Notes under the pieces: generated by a model | What the model was told of the DNA's origin: nothing | Seen by the model: only the letters and a program-made list of their open reading frames with translations | Databases searched by the model: none | Position numbers and translations under genes: made by a program | Assembly (NCBI GenBank): GCA_024304985.1 | Contig: JAMWZC010000004.1 | Location: 124,001 to 188,000 of the forward strand | Source of the DNA: Paracoccaceae bacterium | GTDB taxonomy: Bacteria; Pseudomonadota; Alphaproteobacteria; Rhodobacterales; Rhodobacteraceae | Length of the DNA: 64,000 nt | Direction of reading: 5' to 3' | Shown: positions 25,836-34,484 of the stretch, one piece after another | How positions within the stretch are numbered: position 1 is the first letter of the stretch | Layout of the letters: every line of letters starts with the position of its first letter

Positions 25836-26329
25836 GGTCTCGTCTCCTTGACCTGGGCGGCAGTCGCTTCACCGTATTCCTCGATGAAGGCATTGCCGAA
25901 ATGGGATCGGATGTAATTGACCACATCGGCAATCTGTTGATCGTCCAGAAGATTGCCGAAGGGCGGCATCGCTTTCTGCCCCGCGACAACCAGATAGATC
26001 GGATACGACGGGTCCGCCAGAAGGTCATTCTCCGCCAAGGCCGGATAGGCCCCGGCTCCGACAGCCCCGCCACCCTCGGGCATATGGCAACCGGCACAGA
26101 CCGCATTGTAGACGGCCTCCCCCCCCTCATGCGTGATCTCGCCCGCCGCGCGGAATCTCTCCCATTCCAGCTGCGTCGGCGCGAAGGTGCGAAAATCCGA
26201 CGTTTGCGGGCCGTCATCCGCTGTTTCGACAGCCTGTCCATCCGCCGCAGCAGTGTCCTGCGCGACAGCGGCAAACCCCGTCAGGGCAAGGGCCGCACCC
26301 GTGCAAAGTGATATGACAAACGATTTCAT
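25832..26329 (-). CDS. Periplasmic c-type cytochrome
   Basis: A 165-residue protein with a signal peptide (ends AAVAQ), one haem-binding Cys-x-x-Cys-His (VCAGCHMPEG) at about residue 80 and a probable axial Met in KAMPPFGN. A class I cytochrome. It lies between the amine oxidase (13 bases upstream) and RidA genes, so it probably accepts electrons from the oxidase, meaning the latter may act as a dehydrogenase. AGGAGGA precedes the ATG at 26329. Confidence 0.9.
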   Translation of the reverse strand: MKSFVISLCTGAALALTGFAAVAQDTAAADGQAVETADDGPQTSDFRTFAPTQLEWERFRAAGEITHEGGEAVYNAVCAGCHMPEGGGAVGAGAYPALAENDLLADPSYPIYLVVAGQKAMPPFGNLLDDQQIADVVNYIRSHFGNAFIEEYGEATAAQVKETRP

Positions 26330-26342
26330 GATGTCCTCCTGC

Positions 26343-27917
26343 TCAGCGTGTGGTGGCGTGATCGTGAAGTTGCCGGATGGCATCAAGGGCCGACAGGATC
26401 GCCCCCTCCTGCCATGCCGGCAAATAGGACAGATGCTCCCCGGCCAGAACGATGCGCTCTCCGTCCTCCATTCTGACGGCGGCAGCATAATCACGCTCCT
26501 TATCCTCCCAGATGCCATAGCATCCCAGCACCCAAGGCACCTTGTGCCAACTGACACAAACGCCTTGCGAAAACTCGTCCGGATATTGCGGATGGATACG
26601 CGCGCCATATTCGACAGCCCATCTGATCGCCTCATCCGGCTGCATCGCGTTGAACTGATAGGCATCAGCCCCCCAGACATAACCGCCCAGAAGGACGCCC
26701 TTTTCCCCGCTCAGATAGTCATGGGACGGATAACTGATCAGGGCGATCGGCAGATCGGTATAGCTGATCCCCCCGAAGATCTGCTCGTCCTCCTCCCAGA
26801 AGCGACGGTTGAACTCCAGCCCGAACTTGACCGAGCCTTCGTAATACATCGTATCAATGGCAAAGCTCTTGTCCGACGACAGGTTGTGCTCCATCTGGCC
26901 CAGGATCGAAAACGGGATGGTGCAGACGCACCAATCCGCCGTCACCACAACCGGCTCGCCGCCGGTCTGCGCGTGCTCATATTGCACCGTGACCCCGTCC
27001 TCATCTTGAAGAACGGACAGAACCTTGGCGTGAAAGGTGATGATGTCGCCCAACTCCCGCGCAAAGGCCTGCGCGATCATGTCCATCCCGCCGACTGGCT
27101 GAAAGATGGTGTTCTGATGATGGACGCTTTCCGCATCACCCAACCACCGCCAGAGGTCGGACTGCAAGATCTCGCCCAACTCCAGCGGCGCCGAGGGTGT
27201 GCCCGCAGCATCCTGCCCGCCTCCCGGCTCCTGCGCATAGCCGCGATACTCGCTCGTGGTTTCGCTTTCGACATAAGCGTTCTCGTCATTCAGAACGCCG
27301 AATGTCCCCAACGACTCCACAAGTTTCCGCCGGTCCGTCTCGGTCACCTCGGCATCCAGCGCACCCTTGTTCGTGGCCTTGGCCAGAAGTTCGGCCACAT
27401 GCCCCCGGTAATCCGTCGCAATATGCCGGAACCTCTGCGGTTTGCCACCAAAGGCATCGCTGCGATGCAGATAGGCGTTGTGATTTTTCTGGATGAACGG
27501 CTCCAGCTTGACGCCCAGCCGCTTGCAATAATCAAGAACCGCATGGTGATTATAGGGGATGCGCCAAGGCCCGGGGTTCAGATAGCCGCTCTCGAACCCG
27601 ACAGTCTGTGTCACGCCGTTCAGATCGGTATAGCTGTCACCGCCGCGCAGCGTCCAGCAGCGCCCGCCAGCCTTCTCGCGATATTCCAGAACCTGAACCT
27701 CATAGCCGGCATCGCGCAGTTCCAGTGCCGCCGTCATCCCCGCCAGTCCCGCGCCAAGCACCAGAACCCGTCGCCCGTTCGGCTCGCCCGTCAGAGACAC
27801 GCGCCCCTGATAGGGCGACTCCTGCGCGTGACCCAGCGTGACCATCGCGCGATACATCGCTGCCGAGCCCGCCGTCAGTCCAACTGTCCTCAGCAACTCC
27901 CGTCGCGTCATCGTCAT
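26343..27917 (-). CDS. Tat-exported flavin amine oxidase
   Basis: A 524-residue FAD amine oxidase/dehydrogenase. A Tat signal (TRRELLRTVGLTAG) begins at residue 4. The dinucleotide fold VLVLGAGLAGMTAALEL and the GG doublet AGGRCWTL follow, and the C-terminal FAD contact is IVLAGEHLSYLPAWQEGA. It resembles L-amino-acid or aromatic amine oxidases; the substrate is unknown. The ATG at 27917 has AGGAGG. It heads a three-gene operon with cytochrome c and RidA under an EcfG-like promoter. Confidence 0.92.
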   Translation of the reverse strand: MTMTRRELLRTVGLTAGSAAMYRAMVTLGHAQESPYQGRVSLTGEPNGRRVLVLGAGLAGMTAALELRDAGYEVQVLEYREKAGGRCWTLRGGDSYTDLNGVTQTVGFESGYLNPGPWRIPYNHHAVLDYCKRLGVKLEPFIQKNHNAYLHRSDAFGGKPQRFRHIATDYRGHVAELLAKATNKGALDAEVTETDRRKLVESLGTFGVLNDENAYVESETTSEYRGYAQEPGGGQDAAGTPSAPLELGEILQSDLWRWLGDAESVHHQNTIFQPVGGMDMIAQAFARELGDIITFHAKVLSVLQDEDGVTVQYEHAQTGGEPVVVTADWCVCTIPFSILGQMEHNLSSDKSFAIDTMYYEGSVKFGLEFNRRFWEEDEQIFGGISYTDLPIALISYPSHDYLSGEKGVLLGGYVWGADAYQFNAMQPDEAIRWAVEYGARIHPQYPDEFSQGVCVSWHKVPWVLGCYGIWEDKERDYAAAVRMEDGERIVLAGEHLSYLPAWQEGAILSALDAIRQLHDHATTR

Positions 27918-27961
27918 GGGATCGTCCTCCTCCTCGCATTTGCGCTTTCCATACGGAACCC

Positions 27962-27986
27962 AACGCGAGGAGCGGGTCTTTGTTCC
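27962..27986 (-). promoter_or_regulatory. EcfG-like promoter for the amine oxidase operon
   Basis: Minus strand GGAAC (27986-27982), 17 bases, GTT (27964-27962) preceded by C (full CGTT), 44 bases before the start. Confidence 0.8.
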
Positions 27987-28033
27987 CAACTTTTCCTGAT
28001 CTTCCTTGCGCCCAAGCCAGAACGACGCCCGCC

Positions 28034-28198
28034 TCAACGGTCGGGCGCGTCCTTCGCAAGTGTTGACTTGTTCTCATCGCGATGCGCCGCGGGGTCATTG
28101 CGGCGCGCCTCGGTCCGTCTCTTGCCCACCCATGCAAAGACGACCACGCCAATCAGGGTGAACAGCGCCAGAAACGCCAGCAAGCTACCAGTATCCAT
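28034..28198 (-). CDS. 54-residue membrane peptide
   Basis: One N-terminal membrane helix (LLAFLALFTLIGVVVFAWVG) and a charged tail of about 30 residues (KRRTEARRNDPAAHRDENKS). The ATG at 28198 follows GGAG. It has its own perfect EcfG-like promoter. No known family; it looks like a small stress membrane peptide. Confidence 0.72.
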   Translation of the reverse strand: MDTGSLLAFLALFTLIGVVVFAWVGKRRTEARRNDPAAHRDENKSTLAKDAPDR

Positions 28199-28232
28199 TT
28201 TGATCTCCTGTCCTTGGTGTATCGGCAAACCC

Positions 28233-28257
28233 AACGCCCCGGCGACCGAAATGTTCC
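28233..28257 (-). promoter_or_regulatory. EcfG-like promoter for the 54-residue peptide
   Basis: Minus strand GGAAC (28257-28253), 17 bases, GTT (28235-28233) preceded by C. Confidence 0.8.
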
Positions 28258-28278
28258 AATCCCGGAAATCCCCCAACC

Positions 28279-28303
28279 GGAACAAAGCCGCCGCCGCGCA
28301 GTT
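28279..28303 (+). promoter_or_regulatory. EcfG-like promoter for the 28360-28611 gene
   Basis: GGAAC (28279-28283), 17 bases, GTT (28301-28303), back-to-back with the 28233-28257 site; -35 boxes 21 bases apart. Confidence 0.75.
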
Positions 28304-28359
28304 GGGGACGGACAGGGTGCAAGCGCACCAGCCCCTCCCCCTCACACAGGAGAGCAGTC

Positions 28360-28611
28360 ATGAGCCAATCCGAAAGAGACCTCGACCGTCAGGTCAAACG
28401 CCACAAGGGCCCGCTTCTGGGCTATCTGGCGATCTTCATCTTCGCCGCCATCATTTCCCTGTGGTGGCTTGGCCGGGAGTTCGGGCAAAGCGAAGGCCCA
28501 CGTGGTGCAGAGACGCAGATCGACGGCCGCACCGGCGAAAGCGTCGATGGCCCCGCGCCCGATCCCGTGAACGAGGAGCCGCCCCAACCCACGACCAACT
28601 CCATGGACTGA
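28360..28611 (+). CDS. 83-residue membrane peptide with acidic proline-rich tail
   Basis: Charged N-terminus, one membrane helix (LLGYLAIFIFAAIISLWWLG) at about 19-38, and a Pro/Glu/Asp-rich tail (PAPDPVNEEPPQPTTNSMD). A GGAGAG site precedes the ATG. The same architecture recurs at 52779-52994. Function unknown. Confidence 0.75.
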   Translation: MSQSERDLDRQVKRHKGPLLGYLAIFIFAAIISLWWLGREFGQSEGPRGAETQIDGRTGESVDGPAPDPVNEEPPQPTTNSMD

Positions 28612-28677
28612 CCTCCCACCCGGCGCAATTCACGGAAATTATGAAAGGAGGCGGCCATTCTTACCCTCGGCGATCAT

Positions 28678-29019
28678 TTGGGCGGCATCGCCACCGGCCT
28701 CGAATGGGTGGTGACGGCCACGGAACTGGCCGCCGTAGCCATCCTGCTTCTGGGCCTGCTCCGCTTTGCGCGCCATTTCCTGACCGGCGATGTCTTCCAC
28801 CGCAACGCCCATGCGCGGGGTCATCGGCTCAATCAGGGCAGGCTGGCGCTGGGGCGGCACGTTCTGGCGGGGCTTGAGGTGCTGATCGTTGCTGATCTGA
28901 TCCGCACCGTGCTCCACCTGTCGATCGAGAACACGCTGCATCTGGGCGCACTTGTCCTGATCCGGTCGCTGATCGCCTTCTTTCTGGAATACGAAATCCG
29001 CGCGCTAGATACCAGATGA
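28678..29019 (+). CDS. DUF1622 family membrane protein
   Basis: A 113-residue protein with three hydrophobic segments (TATELAAVAILLLGLLRFAR, LAGLEVLIVADLIRTVL, LVLIRSLIAFFLEYEI), as in the DUF1622 family. The start is odd. The TTG at 28678 is the only standard start, but it has no ribosome site at a useful distance. An AAAGGAGG at 28644-28651 is placed perfectly for an in-frame ATT at 28657, which would add seven residues (start I-L-T-L-G-D-H). Confidence 0.82.
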   Translation: MGGIATGLEWVVTATELAAVAILLLGLLRFARHFLTGDVFHRNAHARGHRLNQGRLALGRHVLAGLEVLIVADLIRTVLHLSIENTLHLGALVLIRSLIAFFLEYEIRALDTR

Positions 29020-29175
29020 TCGACGCATGGGAACATTTCTGCATCCGCCCTGCTTATAGACAGGCAAGCGCCGCAATGCCGATGACGTGATGGTCCGTGT
29101 CCCCCCAAGGGCTTGAGCCGCGCGTCCCGGTCCTGTGAACTGGTCTGGCGCAACACACACCAAAGGAGACGACAA

Positions 29176-29277
29176 ATGGCTTGGACAAAACCAGTGGCAA
29201 AACTGATCGCCTGCGGGATGGAAATCAACATGTATGGCCCGTCAGAGGATGAACGCAATCAGGACGATCTGTTCTGA
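29176..29277 (+). CDS. pqqA: PQQ precursor peptide
   Basis: A 33-residue peptide, the ribosomal precursor of pyrroloquinoline quinone. The Glu and Tyr that are cross-linked to form PQQ are in CGMEINMYGPSEDE with the usual Glu-x-x-x-Tyr spacing. An AAAGGAGA site lies just upstream. It stops 15 bases before pqqB. A weak GGAAC box at 29030-29034 has GCT instead of GTT after 17 bases, so regulation is unclear. Confidence 0.95.
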   Translation: MAWTKPVAKLIACGMEINMYGPSEDERNQDDLF

Positions 29278-29292
29278 TCCAGCGCCTTTCAG

Positions 29293-30189
29293 ATGTATAT
29301 CAAGATCCTCGGGGCAGGCGCCGGTGGCGGCTTGCCCCAATGGAACTGCGGCTGCCGCAACTGCACCGCCGCGCGTCAGGGGCAGATCGCGCCGATGACG
29401 CAATCCTGCGTCGCCGTCTCGCCGGACAAGCGCAACTGGGTGCTGCTCAACGCCTCGCCCGACATCCGCACTCAGTTGCAGGCGACACCCGCCCTGCACC
29501 CCATCGGCCTGCGCGACAGCCCGCTGCGCGCGGTCATCGTGACCAACGGCGATGTGGACCATATCGCCGGCCTGCTGACGTTGCGCGAAAAATCCCCCTT
29601 CACCCTTTTCGCCACATCCGCCACGCACCAGACCATCGCCGCCAACACGGTCTTCGGCGTTCTGGACCCCGCGCTTGTCACCCGGCAACCGATCACGCTC
29701 GACACCGCGTTCGCCCCGCTCCCCGGCCTGAGCGTCACCGCCTATGCCGTGCCCGGCAAAGTCCCGCTCTACGCAGAGGATGCAAGCTACGATCACCCCC
29801 GCCCCCCTCAACTGGGCGAAGAGACGATCGCCCTCAGGATCGCGGGCGAAAAAAGCGTGCTCCACTATATCCCCGGTTGCGCCGCAGTGCCGGACTGGCT
29901 CTGCGACCGCCTGCGCGAGGCGGATCTGCTATTGTTCGATGGCACTGTTTGGGCAGATGACGACATGCAGACATCCCGCACCGGCCAGAAAACAGGCGCG
30001 CGGATGGGTCACATGGCCATGTCCGGTCCGCAGGGCAGCGTTGCTCGCCTTTCGCTCCTGACCTGCCGGCGGGTCTTTACCCATATCAACAACACCAACC
30101 CCGTCCTGATGCCGGGCGCCCCGCAGCGCGCGGAATTGCGCAGCGCCGGCTGGGAACTGGCCCATGACGGGATGGAGATCGCCTTATGA
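29293..30189 (+). CDS. pqqB: PQQ biosynthesis protein B
   Basis: A 298-residue metallo-beta-lactamase-fold protein, starting MYIKILGAGAGGGLPQWNC, a clear PqqB signature, with CRNCTAARQG next. PqqB hydroxylates the Tyr of the cross-linked precursor. It overlaps pqqC by four bases. Confidence 0.96.
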   Translation: MYIKILGAGAGGGLPQWNCGCRNCTAARQGQIAPMTQSCVAVSPDKRNWVLLNASPDIRTQLQATPALHPIGLRDSPLRAVIVTNGDVDHIAGLLTLREKSPFTLFATSATHQTIAANTVFGVLDPALVTRQPITLDTAFAPLPGLSVTAYAVPGKVPLYAEDASYDHPRPPQLGEETIALRIAGEKSVLHYIPGCAAVPDWLCDRLREADLLLFDGTVWADDDMQTSRTGQKTGARMGHMAMSGPQGSVARLSLLTCRRVFTHINNTNPVLMPGAPQRAELRSAGWELAHDGMEIAL

Positions 30190-30932
30190 CCCTGCAACCC
30201 GCCTCTCGTGAAATCTTCCACGCGCGTCTGCGCCAGATCGGCGCGACCCGCTATCACGACAAGCATCCCTTCCATCATCGCCTGCACAAGGGCGACTGCA
30301 CGCTGGATCAGGTGCAGGCATGGGTGATCAATCGCTGGTATTATCAGGCGTCGATCCCGATGAAGGATGCCGCCTTCATGTCGCGCTGCACCGATCCGCA
30401 ACTCCGCCGGATCTGGCGCAGCCGGATTGCGGATCATGACGGCGATCTGGAGGCAGGCGGCGGCATCCGCCGCTGGCTCAAACTGGCGCAAGGGGTGGGG
30501 CTTGACCCTGATTACGTCGCCTCAGGCCAAGGCGTCATGCCCGCCACGCGCTTTGCCGTGGATGCCTATGTCCGCTTCGTGCGCGACGCCCCGCTGATTG
30601 CCGCCATGGCCTCGTCGCTGACCGAAATGTTCGCGCCCGCGATCCACGAACAGCGGATCAGGGGCCTGCTGGAGCATTACGCCTTCGCCACCGACGAAAC
30701 GCTGGCCTATTTCAGCCAGCGCCTGTCCGAAGCGCCCAAGGATGTGACCTTCACCCTCGACTGGGTGCTGGTCCATGCCACGACCGCTGCGGATCAGGAT
30801 GCAGCCGCCGCGGCGCTGACCTTCAAGACCGACGTGCTCTGGGCGCTGCTTGACGCGCTCTGGCATGGATATGTCACAGGCGACGCCCCGCCCGGCGCAT
30901 GGCAGCCCGGTCAGGGGCAGCTGATACGATGA
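30186..30932 (+). CDS. pqqC: Pyrroloquinoline-quinone synthase
   Basis: A 248-residue all-helical oxidase of the TENA/haem-oxygenase fold that performs the final oxidation and ring closure. Conserved stretches are HPFHHRLHKG, WVINRWYYQASIPMKDA and RIADHDG. It overlaps pqqD by ATGA. Confidence 0.96.
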   Translation: MTLQPASREIFHARLRQIGATRYHDKHPFHHRLHKGDCTLDQVQAWVINRWYYQASIPMKDAAFMSRCTDPQLRRIWRSRIADHDGDLEAGGGIRRWLKLAQGVGLDPDYVASGQGVMPATRFAVDAYVRFVRDAPLIAAMASSLTEMFAPAIHEQRIRGLLEHYAFATDETLAYFSQRLSEAPKDVTFTLDWVLVHATTAADQDAAAAALTFKTDVLWALLDALWHGYVTGDAPPGAWQPGQGQLIR

Positions 30933-31219
30933 CGGATGATCCGATCATCCGCCTGCCGCGCGGCGTGCGTCTGCATCATGACCGTGTCCGCAACCTGCCG
31001 GTGCTGCTGGGGCCGGAACGCGCACTGATGCTGGATGACATCGGGCTGGCCATCCTGTCCGAACTTCACGACACCCCGCGCCTCTCTTCCCTGATCACCC
31101 GGCTGGCCGCGCGCTATGACGCCCCGGCCACAGAAATCACAACCGATGTGCGCGCCTTTCTGGATGATCTTCAGGTGCAGCGTCTTGTCGATTACGACAA
31201 GGAATCTTCTGATGCCTGA
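30929..31219 (+). CDS. pqqD: PQQ biosynthesis chaperone D
   Basis: A 96-residue RiPP precursor-recognition protein that presents PqqA to PqqE. It starts at 30929, overlapping pqqC, with IRLPRGVRLHHDRVR and LLGPERALMLDDIGLAIL, matching the winged-helix PqqD fold. It overlaps pqqE by eight bases. Confidence 0.94.
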   Translation: MTDDPIIRLPRGVRLHHDRVRNLPVLLGPERALMLDDIGLAILSELHDTPRLSSLITRLAARYDAPATEITTDVRAFLDDLQVQRLVDYDKESSDA

Positions 31220-32303
31220 CACAGCCCCACCCCCGCCCCCCCTCGCCCTGCTGGCCGAACTGACGCATCGCTGCCCGCTGGCCTGCCCATATTGCTCCAA
31301 TCCACTTGACCTGATCGCCCGCGACAATGAACTGGACACCGCCACCTGGGCGCGCGTCTTCCAGCAAGCCGCCGATCTCGGCGTCCTGCAACTCCACCTC
31401 TCGGGCGGAGAGCCAGCCGCACGCCGCGACCTGCCCGACCTTGTCGCCGCCGCACGGCAGGCCGGGCTTTATGTCAACCTCATCACCTCCGGGATCGGCC
31501 TGACAACAGACCGTCTCGATGCTCTGGACGCGGCTGGGCTGGACCATGTCCAGCTTTCATTGCAGGGGGTGCGCGCCTCGGTGGCCGACATGATCGGCGG
31601 CTACAAAGGCGGCTTTGATCGCAAGATCGAACTGGCCCATGCCATCACAGCGCGCGGCCTTCCCCTCACCCTGAACGCGGTCATGCACCGCCGTAATCTG
31701 GACGATCTTCCCGAAACCATCGCCCTCGCCGACCAACTGGGCGCGCGCCGCATCGAAATCGCCTGTGTGCAATTCTACGGCTGGGCGCAGGCCAACCGCA
31801 CCGCCCTGCTGCCCACCCGCGAACAGGTCGCCACGGCCAAACGGATCGTTGCCGACGCCGTGCCCGCCTATCGTGGCCGTATGGTGATCGACTTCGTGCC
31901 GCCCGATTACTATGCCGACTACCCCAAGCCCTGCATGGGTGGCTGGGGCACCACCGGCCTGAACGTCACCCCCGACGGCACCGTCCTGCCTTGCCACGCG
32001 GCGGCGACGATCCCGCATCTGACCTTTCAGCGCGTCACCGACACCCCACTGGCCGAAATCTGGCAGAGTGGCCCCGCCTTCAACGCCTTCCGCGGCCATG
32101 ACTGGATGCCCGACCCCTGCCGCAGCTGCGCCCGTCGCGACACCGACCACGGCGGCTGCCGCTGTCAGGCAATGGCCCTCGCAGGCGACCCCACCGCAAC
32201 CGATCCGGTCTGCCGCCTCTCGCCCGACCGCCCCGTGGTGGATGCCCTTCTCGCTGATCTTCCGGCCATGGACGACCTGCCCGCCTACCGCTACCGCAGC
32301 TGA
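31212..32303 (+). CDS. pqqE: PqqA peptide cyclase (radical SAM)
   Basis: A 363-residue radical SAM-SPASM enzyme forming the Glu-Tyr carbon-carbon bond in PqqA. The radical SAM cluster motif is CPLACPYC at about residue 23, followed by LSGGEP. The C-terminal SPASM cysteines are seen in PCMGGWG, PCHAA, DPCRSCARRD and GGCRCQ. The cluster ends here; pqqF is not present in the window. Confidence 0.96.
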   Translation: MPDTAPPPPPLALLAELTHRCPLACPYCSNPLDLIARDNELDTATWARVFQQAADLGVLQLHLSGGEPAARRDLPDLVAAARQAGLYVNLITSGIGLTTDRLDALDAAGLDHVQLSLQGVRASVADMIGGYKGGFDRKIELAHAITARGLPLTLNAVMHRRNLDDLPETIALADQLGARRIEIACVQFYGWAQANRTALLPTREQVATAKRIVADAVPAYRGRMVIDFVPPDYYADYPKPCMGGWGTTGLNVTPDGTVLPCHAAATIPHLTFQRVTDTPLAEIWQSGPAFNAFRGHDWMPDPCRSCARRDTDHGGCRCQAMALAGDPTATDPVCRLSPDRPVVDALLADLPAMDDLPAYRYRS

Positions 32304-32335
32304 TAGCCCGGCGCGTCCCTTTGCACTGAAAAGCG

Positions 32336-32360
32336 GGAACAAATCGCCCCCATCCCTGTT
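32336..32360 (+). promoter_or_regulatory. EcfG-like promoter for the glgE operon
   Basis: GGAAC (32336-32340), 17 bases, GTT (32358-32360), 33 bases before the GTG start at 32394. Confidence 0.78.
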
Positions 32361-32393
32361 GACCCCCCAGACCAGATCACAAGGGGGCGTCCG

Positions 32394-34484
32394 GTGGCCA
32401 CGAAAAACACACCAGCAAAACCACGCAAACCAAAGACCAGCCCGCGCCCGCGCGCATCATCCAAAACCCGGCAAAATCCCCTCCCCGCCCCCGCCGAGAG
32501 TGAGGCGCATCTGCTGCATCTGGCCCGGCAACGCCTCGCGATCGAGGGGATCTCGCACCAGATTGACGGCGGCCGCTTCGCCGCCAAGGCCATCGCCACG
32601 CAGCCCGAACAGTTCGCGGCCGACATCTTCTGCGACGGCCATGACCTGATCGACGCCGCCTTCCTCAGCCGCCCCCTCGGCGCGGATAACTTCACCGAAC
32701 AACCGATGATCTGCATCGGCAACGACCGCTGGCAGGTGCAAACCGTCTTCAACACCCCCGGCGACTATGAATTCACGGTCGTCGCATGGCGCGACCTCTA
32801 CGCCACATGGCGCCACGAGATTGCCACCAAACACGCCGCAGGTCAGCCCATTGCGCTGGAACTCGAGGAAGGCCGCCACCTCATCGCCGCCGCCGCAGAC
32901 CCGAATGGCCGCGCCAGTGCCGATGACGCCGCCCTCATCGCCCTGCTGCTGCAAGAGGATGCCGCCGCGGGCGACAACCGCGACGACGCCACCCGCATGG
33001 CCTTTCTGGCCGCCGACAGTGTCGCCGCCCTGATGCGTCGCGCCGCCCCCCGCACCGACCTGACCCGCGCGCCCCTGCTCCGCCTGCAAGTGGACCGCCC
33101 TGCCGCCGCCTTCAGCGCCTGGTATGAGATGTTCCCCCGCTCGCAATCCGGCGACCCCGCGCGCCACGGCACCTTTGACGATGTCATCGCCCGCCTGCCC
33201 TATGTGCGCGACCTTGGCTTTGACGTGCTCTACTTCCCGCCGATCCACCCCATCGGCCGCACCAATCGCAAGGGCCGCAACAACAGCCTCACCCCCGCCC
33301 CCGATGATCCCGGCAGCCCTTATGCCATCGGCGCGAAGGAAGGCGGACATGACGCCCTGCATCCCGAACTGGGAACCTTCGACGACTTCCACCGCCTGAT
33401 CCAAGCCGCCAGGGATCACGGCCTCGAGATCGCCCTCGACTTCGCAATCCAATGCGCCCCGGATCACCCCTGGATCAAGGACCATCCCGAATGGTTCGAC
33501 TGGCGCCCCGATGGCAGCCTCAAACACGCAGAAAACCCGCCCAAAAAATACGAGGACATCGTGAATGTCCATTTCTACCGCGACGCCCTGCCGGACCTCT
33601 GGCTTGCGCTGCGCGATATCGTGCTGTTCTGGATGGATCACGGCATCCGCATCTTCCGCGTCGATAACCCGCACACCAAACCCTTCCCCTTCTGGGAATG
33701 GCTGATCGCCGATCTGCGCCGTCGCAACCCCGGCGTGATCTTTCTGGCCGAGGCGTTTACCCGCCCCAAGGTCATGAAACGGCTGGCGAAAATCGGCTTC
33801 GCGCAATCTTATTCCTATTTCACATGGCGCAACGAAAAGCAGGAGATCACCGATTACCTGACCGAACTGACCGGCCCCGACAGCCGCCATGTCATGCGCC
33901 CCAACTTCTTCGTCAACACCCCCGACATCAACCCGCGCTTTTTACAAACCAGCGGCAGACCGGGCTTTCGCACGCGCCTGATCCTCGCCGCCACGCTGGG
34001 CGGCAATTACGGCATCTACAACGGCTATGAGGTTTGCGAAGCCACACCCATCCCCGGCAAGGAAGAATATCTCGACTCCGAGAAATACCAGCTCCGCGTC
34101 TGGGACATGGATCAGCCGGGTCACATCAAGGACGACATCGCGTTGATCAACCGCCTGCGCCAGCAACATCCGGCCCTGCAACAGTTCACCAACCTCACCT
34201 TCTACCGTGCGGACAGCGATCAGGTGCTCGCCTACGGCAAGCAAAGCGGTGACGATATGATCCTGATCCACGTCAATCTTGATCCGCACAGGACGCAGCA
34301 CTTTTCATTCGATGTGCCCTTGTGGGAATTCGGCCTGCCCGACGACGCCTCGGTCGAGGTGCGCGACCTCCTGCATGGCAACCATTTCACATGGCATGGC
34401 AAAATCCAGTGGCTCACGCTTGATCCCCAGACCCGCCCCTATGCGATCTGGCAGATTTTTGCACCGGGGGTGCCGCGCCCATGA
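32394..34484 (+). CDS. glgE: Alpha-1,4-glucan:maltose-1-phosphate maltosyltransferase
   Basis: A 696-residue GH13_3 enzyme that extends alpha-1,4-glucan with maltose units from maltose 1-phosphate. After a basic Pro/Lys-rich tail (1-40), the N-terminal GlgE domain leads to the barrel: YFPPIHPIGRTNRKGRNN, the nucleophile Asp in IFRVDNPHTKPFPFWEW and the acid Glu in IFLAEAFTRPKVM. It starts at a GTG and is the first of seven overlapping genes. It overlaps the treS/mak gene by four bases. Confidence 0.95.
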   Translation: MATKNTPAKPRKPKTSPRPRASSKTRQNPLPAPAESEAHLLHLARQRLAIEGISHQIDGGRFAAKAIATQPEQFAADIFCDGHDLIDAAFLSRPLGADNFTEQPMICIGNDRWQVQTVFNTPGDYEFTVVAWRDLYATWRHEIATKHAAGQPIALELEEGRHLIAAAADPNGRASADDAALIALLLQEDAAAGDNRDDATRMAFLAADSVAALMRRAAPRTDLTRAPLLRLQVDRPAAAFSAWYEMFPRSQSGDPARHGTFDDVIARLPYVRDLGFDVLYFPPIHPIGRTNRKGRNNSLTPAPDDPGSPYAIGAKEGGHDALHPELGTFDDFHRLIQAARDHGLEIALDFAIQCAPDHPWIKDHPEWFDWRPDGSLKHAENPPKKYEDIVNVHFYRDALPDLWLALRDIVLFWMDHGIRIFRVDNPHTKPFPFWEWLIADLRRRNPGVIFLAEAFTRPKVMKRLAKIGFAQSYSYFTWRNEKQEITDYLTELTGPDSRHVMRPNFFVNTPDINPRFLQTSGRPGFRTRLILAATLGGNYGIYNGYEVCEATPIPGKEEYLDSEKYQLRVWDMDQPGHIKDDIALINRLRQQHPALQQFTNLTFYRADSDQVLAYGKQSGDDMILIHVNLDPHRTQHFSFDVPLWEFGLPDDASVEVRDLLHGNHFTWHGKIQWLTLDPQTRPYAIWQIFAPGVPRP

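Noticed and set aside
26133-28877. A 914-codon plus-strand ORF
   Set aside because: It runs antisense to the cytochrome c and amine oxidase genes, has no family motifs and shows the Arg/His/Pro-rich composition of GC-rich shadow frames.
32457-33890. A 477-codon minus-strand ORF, and similar ones opposite glgX, malQ and treY
   Set aside because: All are shadows of GH13/GH77 genes with catalytic motifs on the plus strand.
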